This document shows positions 37,325-48,886 of a stretch of DNA of 64,000 bases, one piece after another. The stretch's first letter is position 1; every line of letters begins with the position of its first letter. A model generated the notes under the pieces. It ran no database searches. It was not told where the DNA came from and was given only the letters and a program-made list of their open reading frames with translations. The translations under genes were made by a program, and so were the position numbers. This DNA comes from Saururus chinensis (lineage: Eukaryota; Streptophyta; Magnoliopsida; Piperales; Saururaceae), in the NCBI GenBank assembly GCA_035235625.1, contig CP141142.1:10756995-10820994 (forward strand). Direction: 5' to 3'.

Positions 37325-37548
37325 AAAACTTATATTAATACAAACAACAATCTAGCATCTACAATCATCACTGTCTGTAAGAGTAATTCCATAAATCTAG
37401 AAACTTATATTAATACATATGACAATGCAGAATCTATAATCATCACTATCTGTAAGAGTGATTCCATAAATCAGGGAACTTATATTAATACATACAACAA
37501 TCTGCCATCAATTGATCTACAGAGACATCTCTTTACATAGCAGATAGC
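37325..37548. repeat. 75-bp tandem repeat, three copies
   Basis: Units beginning aaacttatattaatacatac recur at exactly 75-bp spacing (anchor C at 37329, 37404 and 37479). Because 75 is a multiple of three, the repeat stays open and encodes TYINTYNN/ICKSDSIN-type units, but no real gene context is visible. Confidence 0.85.
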
Positions 37549-37717
37549 ACTAGACAAGTGATTCCTTAGATGTAATACATGTTCTCATAAATGTCGCAAT
37601 AGTAACTCTGCTACAAAGTCCAACTGTTACAACTTAAAATTGTTTTTTGTCATTAGATTTTTTGTTTACTAGTAGAAGACAATAAGAACCATATCCACAA
37701 GACAAAGAGAAAGAAAG

Positions 37718-38092
37718 AAGCATGCATGAATGCATTTTTCGCTTTACATAAATTGTCACAAGTCTATTTTCTATTTCAGGGCATTATCAATGATCACACA
37801 TACTTCTTTGTCAAAAAATGCTTCAAGGGCAAAGAATATCATTCGTACCAACAATGTCGTGCACAAGTGTTGTACTATTATGGTTTTTCTTTCATACCTA
37901 TTGTACATGGATATAGGTTGCATGAAAGAAAAGTCATAACAGTATAGCACTTATTCACGACATTGCAGGTCTAGATGATGTTCTTTGTCCTTAGAGCATC
38001 TTTTGACAAAGAAGTGTGTGTGCTAATTTATCAATAAGATAACCCATGATAAGTGTAAAAATTTCAAACATATAATGCATTCAGACATGCTT
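37718..38092. repeat. 375-bp foldback (long imperfect inverted repeat)
   Basis: The left half from aagcatgcatgaatgc pairs with the reverse complement of the right half ending gcattcagacatgctt. Matching blocks include cacacatacttctttgtcaa with ttgacaaagaagtgtgtgtg and caatgtcgtg with cacgacattg. The centre lies near ctattgtacatggatatag (about 37900-37918). The arms are about 180 bp and imperfect. It could be a foldback/MITE element or a hairpin RNA locus. Confidence 0.75.
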
Positions 38093-38429
38093 GTTCATGT
38101 TCACTACACTTCTTGGCTAACAAAGACGACCCTTGTTGTGTTACACATATGGTTAAAGGCCCTATTTTAAATATCTTCCACTGATAAACATCAATCTAAA
38201 GATGAAAAAATACTAAATAGATTGTTCCCTAAAAAACATCAAATATGGAATTAAGTTTTTCATTCTTTTATATAATCTAATTTTTCTCTAATCTAGGTAA
38301 CAAATATAAAGTGATTAATCTAAGTTAGTCTAACCCTAATCTAAGAAAAAGTTTAGCTTTTTTCATTAACTAACTAATTAAATTATTTTAACAACATTAT
38401 TAAAATGATTTGACAACAATTCTTCTACC

Positions 38430-38651
38430 TCAAATGAGCTATCGTCAAAAAAGATGGTTTGAAACACTTTACCCTTCTTCTTTCTACCCTGACTCTTAAA
38501 CATTCTAAGTCTATTATCAAAAGAACTATCAAATTGTTGGTTAAGACAGTCAGTAGCAAAGTCTCCTAGTTTTCCACATTCAAAAATTTTTATGTTGTTC
38601 TCAGGTTTGATAGGCTTATCATCTCTCTTTTCACCTTGTTTTAGAATTTGT
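38430..38651 (-). pseudogene. copia gag fragment, part 1 (knuckle region)
   Basis: Minus-strand reading gives FECGKLGDFATDCLNQQFDS then DNRLRMFKSQGRKKK, homologous to the copia gag at 29340-29460. Here the first Cys and the His of the CCHC knuckle are lost (His to Asp). The frame resumes at 39672 after a 1-kb insertion. Confidence 0.75.
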
Positions 38652-39671
38652 AGATGAAATCTATGTGGTTAAAAAGTAGACAAAAAGAGCTTCGAAACGC
38701 CACCAAGAAAACTCGAATCGGAGTTCGGATGATGGAGATACGAATGTTCGAAGTTGAACATGTCATATAGGGCCCATTTTCTCGATTTTAACGTGTAATT
38801 GGGATGTTTAAGTCATTTTGCGGGCCCAGTTGATTATAGTTCTGAAATCAAGTTTTAGAGGCCTAATTAGGTGGCCTAATTGAGGGGGGATTGGCCAACA
38901 TCTAGGGGGATTAGGGTTCCTAATCCCCATGCTTATAAAAAGGCTTTTGAGGGCACAATTAAGGGACTTTTGCCCGATGGGAGGGGAGATGGAACAATGA
39001 GGCTTCGACGGCGGTGGATCAACAACCAATTGACAAATATGGTAAAATTGTTGTCATTGCCTTTGATTGAAGATTAATGAAGATTTATTAAATAAATTTA
39101 AATGAAAGTTAGAACTCTGTACTAGGTAACTTACATGAATAGTGATTGCATAAATCACTCTCCTCACTATTCTGTAATTTTGTTGATCACTGTTTAGCTA
39201 TTTTTTAATTTCATGTTCTGTTGTTCTGTAATTTTGTTGTTCTATTGTTCTGTAATTTCTTTGTACACTACAGAGTTTATGTAATTTTTTTGATTCTATT
39301 GGTCGGCCGCTGATCAGTGAGCACCGACCGGCCAGCCGTCGACAACGGCGGCTTCTTGTAGGCCAAGCTCTGGCACGCAGCCGTTGCTAAATAGTCCACC
39401 GGATTGGTGCAGAGGAAAATCAAAAACAAAACATGGGGGTGATGTTCCTCCGGCCGTCGACGGCCTGGGACTGGACCTGGCCTCCTAGAACCGCCATGCG
39501 GCAGTAGTCCGGTTGGTCCGGTCCTGCGCCGGGCTGAGATGGGAGGCTGGTCGCCATTGTGATTAGTTGTAAAAAAGAAGATGGCCTTTTAGCTGCCGGC
39601 TAGCCACCGAACGGCATTGGAACCAATGCCGTCGGTTCCGCCGTGCTCCGGCGGTCCGAGTCTTCCTAAAG
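38652..39671. mobile_element. 1.0-kb insertion of unknown class in copia gag
   Basis: Comparison with the related gag at 29300-29600 shows the copia sequence interrupted here. The 5-mer tttgt lies at both borders (38647-38651 and 39672-39676) and fits a target duplication. The insert is non-coding, with a GC-rich block (39300-39660) and a phrase typical of LTR leaders (cgaatcggagttcggatgatgg). No clear TG/CA ends, inverted repeats or poly-A tail are seen. A decayed solo LTR is the best guess. Confidence 0.5.
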
Positions 39672-39972
39672 TTTGTCCCTTTTTGTCACCCTTAAAGCTA
39701 AGTTCTTATGAACTTCTTGAATTTCTCAGCCAACATGACTAATTCTTCATTGTCACTTTCATCCTCATCAGATTCTTCTTGGTTTTTTAAAGTTTTGTTT
39801 CTCTTGGACTTCTTCTTAATGGCTTTTAGAGCTATTTGTTTCCCCTTTGTTTTCTCAAACAATTCTCTCTTGTGATCATAAGACTCTTCTTGCATCTCTA
39901 AACTTCTTAAGTATCCTATGAGCTCTTTATGTTTAAGGCATCGATTTTCTTAGATTCATTTATGGTTGCAAC
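39672..39972 (-). pseudogene. copia gag fragment, part 2
   Basis: The minus strand encodes MQEESYDHKRELFEKTKGKQ and ESDEDESDNEELVMLAEKFK, matching the acidic/lysine-rich gag segment at about 29780-29570. The homology ends abruptly at the CACTA terminus at 39973. Confidence 0.75.
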
Positions 39973-40333
39973 CACCACGAAAAAAGGATTTTCGGTGGCA
40001 TTTATAAAATGCCGATAAATCAACATAAAGCACCGTTAATTCTTTTAGCCATGCTTATACAAATGCCCCTAACAAAATCACCCATGTTTAGAATTCGTGA
40101 CACTTTTCAAAAGCACTGCAGATAATAGTTTTTAGCGGCATTTTTTTATAGTCGCTAAACTATTTAGTACTCAATAGCAATTAATGCATTTAGTAGTGCT
40201 TTTAAAAGTGCCACTAATATTTAAAAAAAAATATTATTTTCTTAAAAAATATCGGTGGTGCTTTTAAGAAACATTGTTACAAATATATTTTGGAAAAACA
40301 AGAATTTACATTATTAGCGGCACTTTAAAAAGT
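39973..40333. repeat. CACTA terminal and subterminal repeat region
   Basis: This non-coding region has repeated gcggca/tgccgc-like and agtgcc/ggcact-like motifs, many beside short A or T runs. Clustered inverted motifs are the usual transposase-binding arrangement at CACTA ends. It stops where the RGLG-containing repeat unit begins (40334). Confidence 0.65.
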
Positions 40334-40823
40334 GGCCAACATCAAAAGCCACCAATATACCATGTGTGGAACTAACAAATCACAAAGGTCATTACTGCAC
40401 CGCCAAAGCAGAGAAACCAACAAGGCAAATAATCAAAACATAATCAAACTGAAGCAAGGCAAATAATTAAAAATTTTGCAATGTTATGACGAGTTTGATA
40501 GCCATGGTTTATACTAATATCATTCACCAGACATGGTCCCATCCCCATAAAGGAGGGATGGGTCATAGATAATCATCACCATCATCATTTACTAAATTGT
40601 TAGAAATAAAGACTTGAAATTTACTATGCATCATAAATTTGCTCCTTTTGGTCTTAATCAGGAAGATACTATAATTCATATGCATAGTAAAGTGATCAAC
40701 AAAATAATTATTGATTGATGGTAAAACAACATTTTACAGCAAAGCTCATGCAAATTAATGAAAAAGAATAAAATAACCTGATTGCATACTTGTTCAAATA
40801 AATGCTAATTTCAATTTTACTTA

Positions 40824-41125
40824 AAAAATTGTCAAATACTCGAGAAGGCATGTTATCATCAAACTCCCTCATCATGTCCCATGGACCATCCCCAACTCCA
40901 ACTAGTACAATTGAAAGTGGATACTAGCTATAGGGAAGCAAGCATGTGAATGTAAATGGCCATGTGGAGCTATGACACAAATCAATAGGTCTTCAAATAA
41001 ACATCGAAAAGCCTAAAACAAGCACATGAGATCAACAAGAGTTACCTAGCTATCACAATTGCATCAATAGTATCTTTCTCTTGGGAGCTTAAATGCCCAT
41101 GTGGTGTATCAACACTTCTTGTGAC
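40824..41125 (-). pseudogene. RGLG-type E3 ubiquitin ligase (copine/VWA) fragment, copy 1
   Basis: Exon i (41125-41046) has a TAG acceptor and GT donor and encodes VTRSVDTPHGHLSSQEKD to AIVIA. Exon ii (40927 to about 40824) encodes [18 protein letters not shown] and [15 protein letters not shown]. These match adjacent exons of the copine-like (VWA) domain of plant RGLG proteins, RING-type E3 ligases. Exon ii starts with an in-frame TAG where RGLG has Glu, and its 3' donor is lost. No RING domain or other exons are present. The lesions and context indicate captured, non-functional sequence. Confidence 0.85.
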
Positions 41126-42499
41126 CTAATCCAAAATAAAACTCACTTAGCCATTAAGTTACCAATACATTCACTTTAAGATGACTAATAATGAATATAA
41201 TATCTTTTTCATAAAAGGATGATTTTATATAAAAAATATGCAAATACTGAGAAGTTTTGGTGTTAGAGAATTCAATGAGTTTTTTGTAGTGGCTCGGGAC
41301 AAAAATATAGCTCGATCAAAAACATAAACACCTATTCATCAGCAAATATCAATGATTGGCACAAATGATGTGGGCCTTGCCACACATAGATAGCCAAAGT
41401 GCAAGATTTAGGTTTCATCGGCCAAAGATTAAGAAAGCTCAGAATATAGACTTAGTAACTATTTCAAAAAGAAAAAGGTTACTGCACATTAAGTACTAAT
41501 GACCAACATCAAAAGCCACCAATATACCATGAATGGAGCTAGTAAAGCACAAAGGTCGTTACTACACCACCAAAGCAAAGAAACAAACAAGGCAAATAAT
41601 CAAAACATAAGCAAACTTAACGAAGGCAAATAATTAAAACATTTACATTGTTATGACCCGTCTGACAACTATCGTCTATACTAATAATCATTCACCAGAC
41701 ATGGTCCCATCCCCATAAAGGAGGGATAGGTTGTAGATAATCATCACCATCATCATTTACTAAATTGTATGAAATAAGGACTTTTGAAATTTACTATATA
41801 TCATAGATTTGCTCCTTTTGGTCTTATCCAGGAGGAGACTATAATTCATATTTGTACTAATGTAACGCCCGAGATTTTTTACACATTTTCCTTAAAATTC
41901 ACAGAAAATTTTTGCAATATAACGTCTGTAAATCGGAGGAAAAATGATGAAATCAAAACCTGATAAAACAGTTTATAATTTAAAACACTAACATCCATTT
42001 TTCATCTAAATATTTTCATCATACGGTCAAACATCATACGGCCAAAGCAAATATCCTCAGGCACTACTGGAAAACACATGTACGACTAAATTGCTATGAT
42101 CATAGACTTTAAATACAGATCTCTCCCAGGCATCCCTGAGTGCAAGTCCCATAACAGTCCACCGACTAATCCAAATGAAAGTCCAGAATAATAACATCTT
42201 AACGTCTCGTCTCACCCAATACATCGGATTATGGCACAAATAAACTCGTAGTGAGTGAAGCATATACCTGAGTCAACATGAATCAATCCACCGCTGAAAT
42301 GAGCATCCATCTCCAGGAGCTCTCCGCACAACCTACAAAACCTCCCGTACAACGGGGCTAAAAAGTAGGGTAATGAGTATTTTCATACTCAGTAGGAAAA
42401 TACCCAGTAGGGGAATCCAAAACAGTGAACTCACTAAGTTCATAAATACATGCATTCATGCAACTCAAACATGAAGCATATAGGCATAACATAATCATG

Positions 42500-42640
42500 C
42501 TCAAACGCATACAAACATACCAAATGCACCATCGTGCCAAAGACATACCAAATGCACCATCGTGCCAAAATCATACCAAAGGCACCATCGTGCCAAAATC
42601 ATACCAAATGCACTATTGTGCCAAAATCATACCATCAGAT
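42500..42640. repeat. 28-bp tandem repeat
   Basis: About four copies of ccaaatgcaccatcgtgcca plus aaatcata lie in the 4.84-kb LTR. Confidence 0.85.
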
Positions 42641-42669
42641 TAAACTTAACACAAACACCCTTATCCAGG

Positions 42670-43025
42670 GTCTTACAAACTTACTCGTACCACCGTACGC
42701 TTACTCATACAACATACACATACTTGTACGACCTTACTCGTACAATCATATGCTTACTCATACAGCTTACACATACATGTACGAACTTACTCGTACAATC
42801 ATACTCGTACGACCTTACTCGTATAGCTTACACAAAATCACACTTACTGTCTTACTTAGAAACATACTTTCACAATCGTACTCATACTCTTATAGTCATG
42901 CTCATACTCATACACTTACAGTCATGCTCATACTCATACGCTTACAGTCGTGCTTATACTCATGCACTTACAGCCGTGCTCATACTCATACAGTTGTACA
43001 CATACTCATAATCGTACACATATCA
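42670..43025. repeat. short-period repeat rich in cttactcgtaca / catactcatac
   Basis: Variants of cttactcgtacaa, cttactcatacag and cagtcgtgctcatactcata recur with irregular 10-30 bp spacing. The repeat opens long Tyr/Ser/Thr/His-rich frames that are not genes. Confidence 0.75.
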
Positions 43026-43264
43026 ACAACCACTGAAGCTCATTACAACTAATAAGCTTCAGCGTCGAAATGGAAAAGAATGCCACTAGGGCAACACCTT
43101 AACCTCCGAGGAGTGACTAGATGCCATGGACTTTTCCGAAGGTAAGGCACACCAATGCTCATGGGGCACTGGATCAAACAGGTAAGAGTAGATCCATAAT
43201 ACTACTTACCTGAACGCGCAAACATAAACACCCACACATAAGGGGTCATACAGTTGCCCACCAT

Positions 43265-43600
43265 AATGGGTCTTATAGTGCCAGTGCTACTTTTGGGCAG
43301 AAAACATATAGTGCCACTTGGGCAGAAACATACAGTGCCACTCTTGGGTGGAAACATACAATGCTCTCAACAGAGCATCAAACGTCTGGGCTTATACAGC
43401 ACACAGACCAAATTGAAAACATACTTTGCTCTCAGAGCATCAAACGTCTGGGCTTCATATAGCACGCACACAAAGTCGGAAACGTACATTGCTTACAATA
43501 GAGCATCAAATGTCTGGGCTAATATAGCACGCAGACCATATCAGAAACATACATCGCTCTCAGCAGAGCATCAAACGTCCGGTGCTCTATACAACACACA
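43265..43600. repeat. two adjoining tandem arrays (about 28 bp and about 65 bp)
   Basis: First come three to four drifting units of cagtgccac-ttgggcagaaacata. Then come four units of about 65 bp built on gagcatcaaacgtctgggct, ataTagcacgcacac and gaaacatacattgctctc. Confidence 0.8.
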
Positions 43601-44329
43601 TACAACATCCCGCTAGATAAACATCATGGAAAGGCATAAGAAATGTTCAGCCAACTCATTATCAACTAGCACAACACGGAACTTAATTCATCGAACCCTC
43701 AAGTCTCAAACTCACAACGCTATCATTAGTTGTGCTTATAATTCAAGTTTGAATTATGTACATTATGCAATACAAATATGCTACACAACTCACAGTCCTC
43801 GATTGATCAAACCAAAGTTGAGCCCGATCCGAAACCTTAGTTCATCAGGGCATCAGACTTCACTTAACCCATCCACATCATGATGATAACACATCATACA
43901 TCAAACCCTTGGAGTCTTACAATCTCTGCCATCTACTTTATGGCCAAATCATCTTACACTGACATCATCAAATGAAGCTCCTTAGAGCCAACCCAATTGT
44001 CACCCTCTTACTTATGTCTCACTTATTATGCTTACTTTTTACTTCATAATTTGTATGTTATGCCTATACAATTATGAACACTCTTACTATCTGACAAACC
44101 TCACTCGTCATACGCTTACACATCCATATCCAAATCCAGACAAAACCTCTGTCGCCTCTTACTGTCCATCGCCCATACTTCTGCCCACATACACTTACAC
44201 ATATCCATAGCATAGGCACATAGCCATCATACATATGTATGTCTATCACACATACGTATAACATACACATATGGTCATACATACACAGCTTACAAACATG
44301 CTCACTAGCTATCACTAGTGCATACATAC

Positions 44330-44840
44330 ACATTTATACATACGTCAAATATATACACTAGCCATCACTAGCACATGCATAATCCATACATACTCCAAAC
44401 ATGCACGCTAGCCATCACTAGCACATGCATACATACATCAACCATACACGCTAGCCATCACTAGCACATGCATACATACATCAACCATACACGCTAGCCA
44501 TCACTAGCACATGCATAATCCATGCATACTCCAAACATGCATGCTAGCCATCACTAGCACATGCATAATCCAAACATACTTCAAACATGAACGCTAGCCA
44601 TCACTAGCACATGCATACATACATCAGACATACACGCTAGTCATCACTAGCACATGCATAAATCCATACATACTCCAAACATGCATGCTAGCCATTACTA
44701 GCACATGCATAATCCAAACATGCACGCTAGCCATTACTAGCACATGCATAATCCAAACATGCACGCTAGCCATTACTAGCACATGCATAATCCATACATA
44801 CTTCAAACATACATGCTAGCCATCACTAGCAAATACTTAC
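44330..44840. repeat. tandem repeat of gctagccatcactagcacat units
   Basis: About eleven units begin gctagccatcactagcacat and differ in a variable tail (gcataatccatacatactcc, or a shorter catacatacatca form). The core ctagccatcactag is itself nearly palindromic. Confidence 0.85.
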
Positions 44841-46849
44841 ATCCAACATACTTACAACCAACATGCATGTCATATGCATTTCAACATACCATATAATCAT
44901 GCTTACATGTACATCATGCAATCGGATCGTTACTTAACATCTAAAGCATGGAATCATACAATCCTAGCATGCTGCTACTCATTCAAAGCATGCTATCATG
45001 AAATTACGAGTTCAAAGCTCCCCTACCTCGTAATCATGACATTTGATGGCGAGCACATGACGGTGGCGGTGGCGGCTGCAGAGTTGGCGGTCAAAACTGT
45101 TACCTGGCTGAGAGAGCTGTTGTCCTGAGGATTTTAGGAAGCGCCGAAACTAGTCACGGCCAAACGGGGTGTCAGAAATCAATGCAGCAAAACCCGCAAT
45201 CCACGGTTGCACACTAGGGCGGCCGGGAGAAATATCATGCCAACATATGTGTGTGGTGCGACCAGAAGTCGATGGTGTACTCACTGAAGATCGGCCCAGT
45301 GGCTAAGGCGTACTCGGCCGGCCACAAGACATCAAAATTGGTCGTGGACAGCACCCAACGGCGATGATTTTGGTCAACAAAGGCCCACATAAGGGTGAAG
45401 AGCGTGGGGCAACGCTCGAGGACAGAGAGGTGGAGGAGGGCTAGGTGTCAACTCCACTCAGTGGCAAAACCAACCGATGGTCAAGCGGCACGAATACAGC
45501 ACCTAAAACCCAAACGTACACGCATGGCCACATGGACACGGGACCCAAAGGGGAGGAGAAGAGGGCTGAAAGGAGATGACCCAAGGCCCACAAAAAGCCA
45601 ATAGGGCTAAGGCCCTAGCTATGGCCAAACTAAACGGCGACGTTGCTGCTCACTACCCACAACCAAAACTAATGGTGCGGGTAGCTGTGCATCTCGCACG
45701 GTATAGGGCAATGACAAGCGGCCCACTCCGAGCGGAGGTATAATTGGGCCAAGTGGGGCTAACCCTCACTGTCGCCGAGTCGGGCAGAGCCCACAATGCC
45801 AAATGGCCCATAGCTTGCCGATGCTAATGACCAGAGATGCACCCAAAGCATCTAATCGGGCAGAGCAATGCAATAGGTGCGAGGCGGGGTCAGAAATGGT
45901 AAACCCCTAGTGACACCGGGTTGAGGTAGGCTGGATGGAGTCCTACCGATGACCAGATGATGACCGGAAACACACCGGTGTCCAAAAAACCCCACGGATA
46001 GTGAGATGGAAAATGGGAACAAAACCTGACCAAAGTGCCGGTAGCTCACCACGGAGCGAAGAAAGCATGGTGGCAGCCCTAGCCAACGCCTATGGGTGCC
46101 TAGCGGCCAACTAAACATAAGTCTAGTTGAGAGCGGCCGCAAACAATGTCAAAATCATACACCTATAGTTCAAAAACGAGATTGAAGGAGAGAAAAACCC
46201 AAAGAAAAGTTTGGTACTTTGTGGAGGTGCGAAGAGGCCGTGGTGACGGTCATAGCCAGTGTCTACAGACTCATGGCGTTGAGGCAAAGTAGATCCTGAT
46301 AAGAACCGCCGGAATCCGATGTCAGAGGAGGGACAACGGAGTGACCGGAATCGAGCTCGGGTTCTCATAAAAACTACTTGACGTGAAAACATTTCTGGAA
46401 TGTTAGTTCTGTGGAATCCAATGGGTGGAAATATATATATAGTTAATCTTTTTAATTTTTATATCTACGTCCTTAATATGCATTCACCTACCGGTTATGC
46501 ATTGTAGCTCCAAAATTCACACCATAAGCGCGCAGTGAGGCTCGTGGCCTGTGACTAAGCCCCACACCCGACTCTACGGGTATAAATACGGGGTATGATA
46601 CATAAATATGAATACACCGAAGCGTCACATTTTCCTTCCAAAAATGACAAGAAAAATAGCAGAAAAATCACAGAAAATTATAGAAAAATCAGGGACCTTA
46701 CAACTAAAGTGATCAACAAAATAATTATTAATTGATGGTAAAACAACAACAATTTACAACAAAGTTCATGTTAATTAATGAAAAAGAATAAGAACATAAC
46801 CTGACTGCATAATTCTTCTTGTTCAAATAAATGCTAATTTAAATTCTAC

Positions 46850-47144
46850 CTGAAAATTGTCAAATGCTCGAGAAGGAATGTTATCACAAACTCCCTCATC
46901 ATGTCCCACGAACCATCCCCAACTCCAACTTGTACAATTGAAAGTGGATACTAGCAACAGCGAAACAAGCATGTGAATGTAAAAGGCCATGTGGAAGCAA
47001 ATCGATAGCCGATAGGTCTTCAAATAAACAATGAAAAGCCCAAAACATGCACATGGAATCAACAAAAGCTACCTAGCTATCACAATTGCATCAATATTAT
47101 CTCTCTCTTGGGAGCCCATGTGGTGTATTAACACTTCTTGTTAC
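46850..47144 (-). pseudogene. RGLG-type E3 ubiquitin ligase fragment, copy 2
   Basis: It has the same two exons as copy 1. Exon i (47144-47073) lacks 8 nt relative to copy 1, shifting the frame. Exon ii (46950-46850) encodes YPLSIVQVGVGDGSWDMM, then a one-base deletion in the Asp-Asp codons shifts the frame before DNIPSRAFDNFQ, and it keeps a good CAG|GTAGAA donor. Copy 2 keeps the exon ii donor that copy 1 lost, while copy 1 keeps the exon i frame, so the copies decayed independently after duplication. Confidence 0.85.
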
Positions 47145-47515
47145 CTAATCTAGAATAAAACTCACCCAAACATTAAGTTACCAATACATTCATCCTAAGA
47201 TGACTAATAATAAATATAATATCTTTTTATAAAAGGATGATATATATAATAAATATGTAGTTACTAAGAAGTTTTGGTTTTAGAGAATTCAATGAGCCTT
47301 TTGTAATGGCTTAGGACAAAATAATAGTTTGATCAAAAACAAAAATACATGTTCATCAATGATTATCAACAAAACATGGTATTGACCCCCCCTATTGTCA
47401 TAGCCATCTCAATGATTGGCACAAATGATACGGGCCCTACCACACATAGATAGACAAAGTGCAAGTTTTATGTTTCATTTGTCAAAGATTAAGAAAGCTC
47501 TGAAAACAGACTTAG

Positions 47516-48886
47516 TGATCGTTTATAATTAAACCCTTTGAAAGTGTACAAGGTAATTGTACTAGGATAAGTATTTAAGGGTTATCGAACCTCAGGGATG
47601 GATGAATAATTACTAAATCTAAGAGAGAAATTTATTTATTAAAAATTAAAAGAACGTAAACTTTAATTAAGAAAATGAAGTAATCCCTAAATTAAAAGGA
47701 AGAGATCAATATAATGGAAATTACTTAGGAAATCGAATCCACTATATAACCATAACAATCTCATAACCTTTAATCTAAATATAGTGTGAATATGAACAAG
47801 TATTCTCAGCTACAACCTAGAATTACTTGAGAAAGAATTATTAATTAAATCCATGGCATGAATTATCTTCGACAATAGCACAAATCATCGACACTAAACT
47901 AAACTATTGGCATGACTCGTCTAATCTTACTATAACTCATCCAATTCATTAATCATATGAACATTAAAACTATTGTATGACCATCTCACATAAATCACAG
48001 AAATTAAAATCAATATAAATATCAAAACCACATCAATCTATCATCTACAAAATCATAAATCAACATAGATTTGAATAAACATGAAAAGCTCTTCCATTAA
48101 AAAGGAAGTCATTGTCATACAATTGTCATTATTTACATCAACTCCTAAGTAAAAGAAAAATCTAGCCTTGCATTGTAGAAGAAAGTTCATGAATCTCTAT
48201 TGAAAACTTTTAATAATCTTCCATATTCTTCTTCCTTCTTCTCTTCATAAAAACTACTGAAAATATTCAATTTCTAGCCAAATATGTCTTTATATAGGCA
48301 TAAGGATTATAGGAAGAAGTCTACACGAGAATGACTCAAAATTGGCTCAAAATAGGAAACTGCACATTTATCTAGTTCAATCGCCTTGCATGCCCGTTCG
48401 AACGGATGTACTGTTTGTACAATCTTCTATTCAGTTTCGTGTCCAGTTTCTATTCAGGAAGCTAAGTCTATTCATTGGGCAGTCCATATTCTTGTCCAGT
48501 TTTCTACTATGTTCATTAAGCTCTTTCTTTCACATCCATATTAGTTTCCAACTTGTTTATAACTTCGAAAAGTTGTCCAAATTATTTTCAAGCATGTCAA
48601 GAGTATTTTGAATTATTCCAAATATCGTCGAAATTCCTCAATAAGTGCACTTTACCTATAAAACATAAAAACTTTGCTTTTTAGACATGTAGAATATAAA
48701 TAAAATCCCATGTTGATTCAAATATATGCCTAAACTATTAATAACTCTAAAATTATTTAATAATTAAACTAAAATATTAATATCTAACTTAATCTAAATA
48801 AACCATAATTAATCCTAAATTAACCTGATACTATACTAGCAAATAAGGTAAAAAGACATAAAATAGATATATATTTCATACTTATC
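47516..48886 (-). mobile_element. solo LTR, Athila-type family
   Basis: In plus-strand reading it begins TGATCGTTTATAATTAAACC and ends CTTATCA; on the minus strand it starts TGATAAG and ends GATCA, the same termini as the LTR at 59652-60951. A perfect 5-bp duplication, cttag, flanks it (47511-47515 and 48887-48891). The matching uninterrupted site in the neighbouring unit (near 41458: agacttagtaactatttc) confirms the insertion point. There are no internal domains. Confidence 0.95.

Larger units (their letters stand above)
41861..46702 (-). mobile_element. 4.84-kb solo LTR-like element with internal minisatellites
   Basis: In plus-strand reading the ends are TGTAACGCCC and CCTTACA; on the minus strand it starts TGTAAGGTCCCTG. 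A perfect 5-bp target duplication, actaa, flanks it (41856-41860 and 46703-46707). No gag or pol is recognisable. Minus-strand orientation is inferred from a TATA-like tatttatacc beside the start, which is matched in plus orientation by the LTR piece at 58308. The interior has several tandem arrays (42.5-44.85 kb) and a GC-rich block (45.0-46.4 kb). The termini, TSD and lack of coding fit a very long solo LTR. Confidence 0.8.

Noticed and set aside
42534..43052. 172-codon Tyr/His/Ser-rich frame and overlapping neighbours
   Set aside because: Produced by short tandem repeats inside the 4.84-kb LTR.
44064..44806. Minus-strand frames with repeated HVLVMASVHVWIM units
   Set aside because: Translation of the gctagccatcactag minisatellite, not a protein.
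44300..44840. CRISPR-like array of regular repeats
   Set aside because: Units are contiguous with related variable tails rather than unique spacers, and the genome is a plant.
45852..46392. Two minus-strand frames of about 90 codons in the GC-rich block
   Set aside because: No family resemblance; both lie inside an LTR, where open frames arise from GC content.
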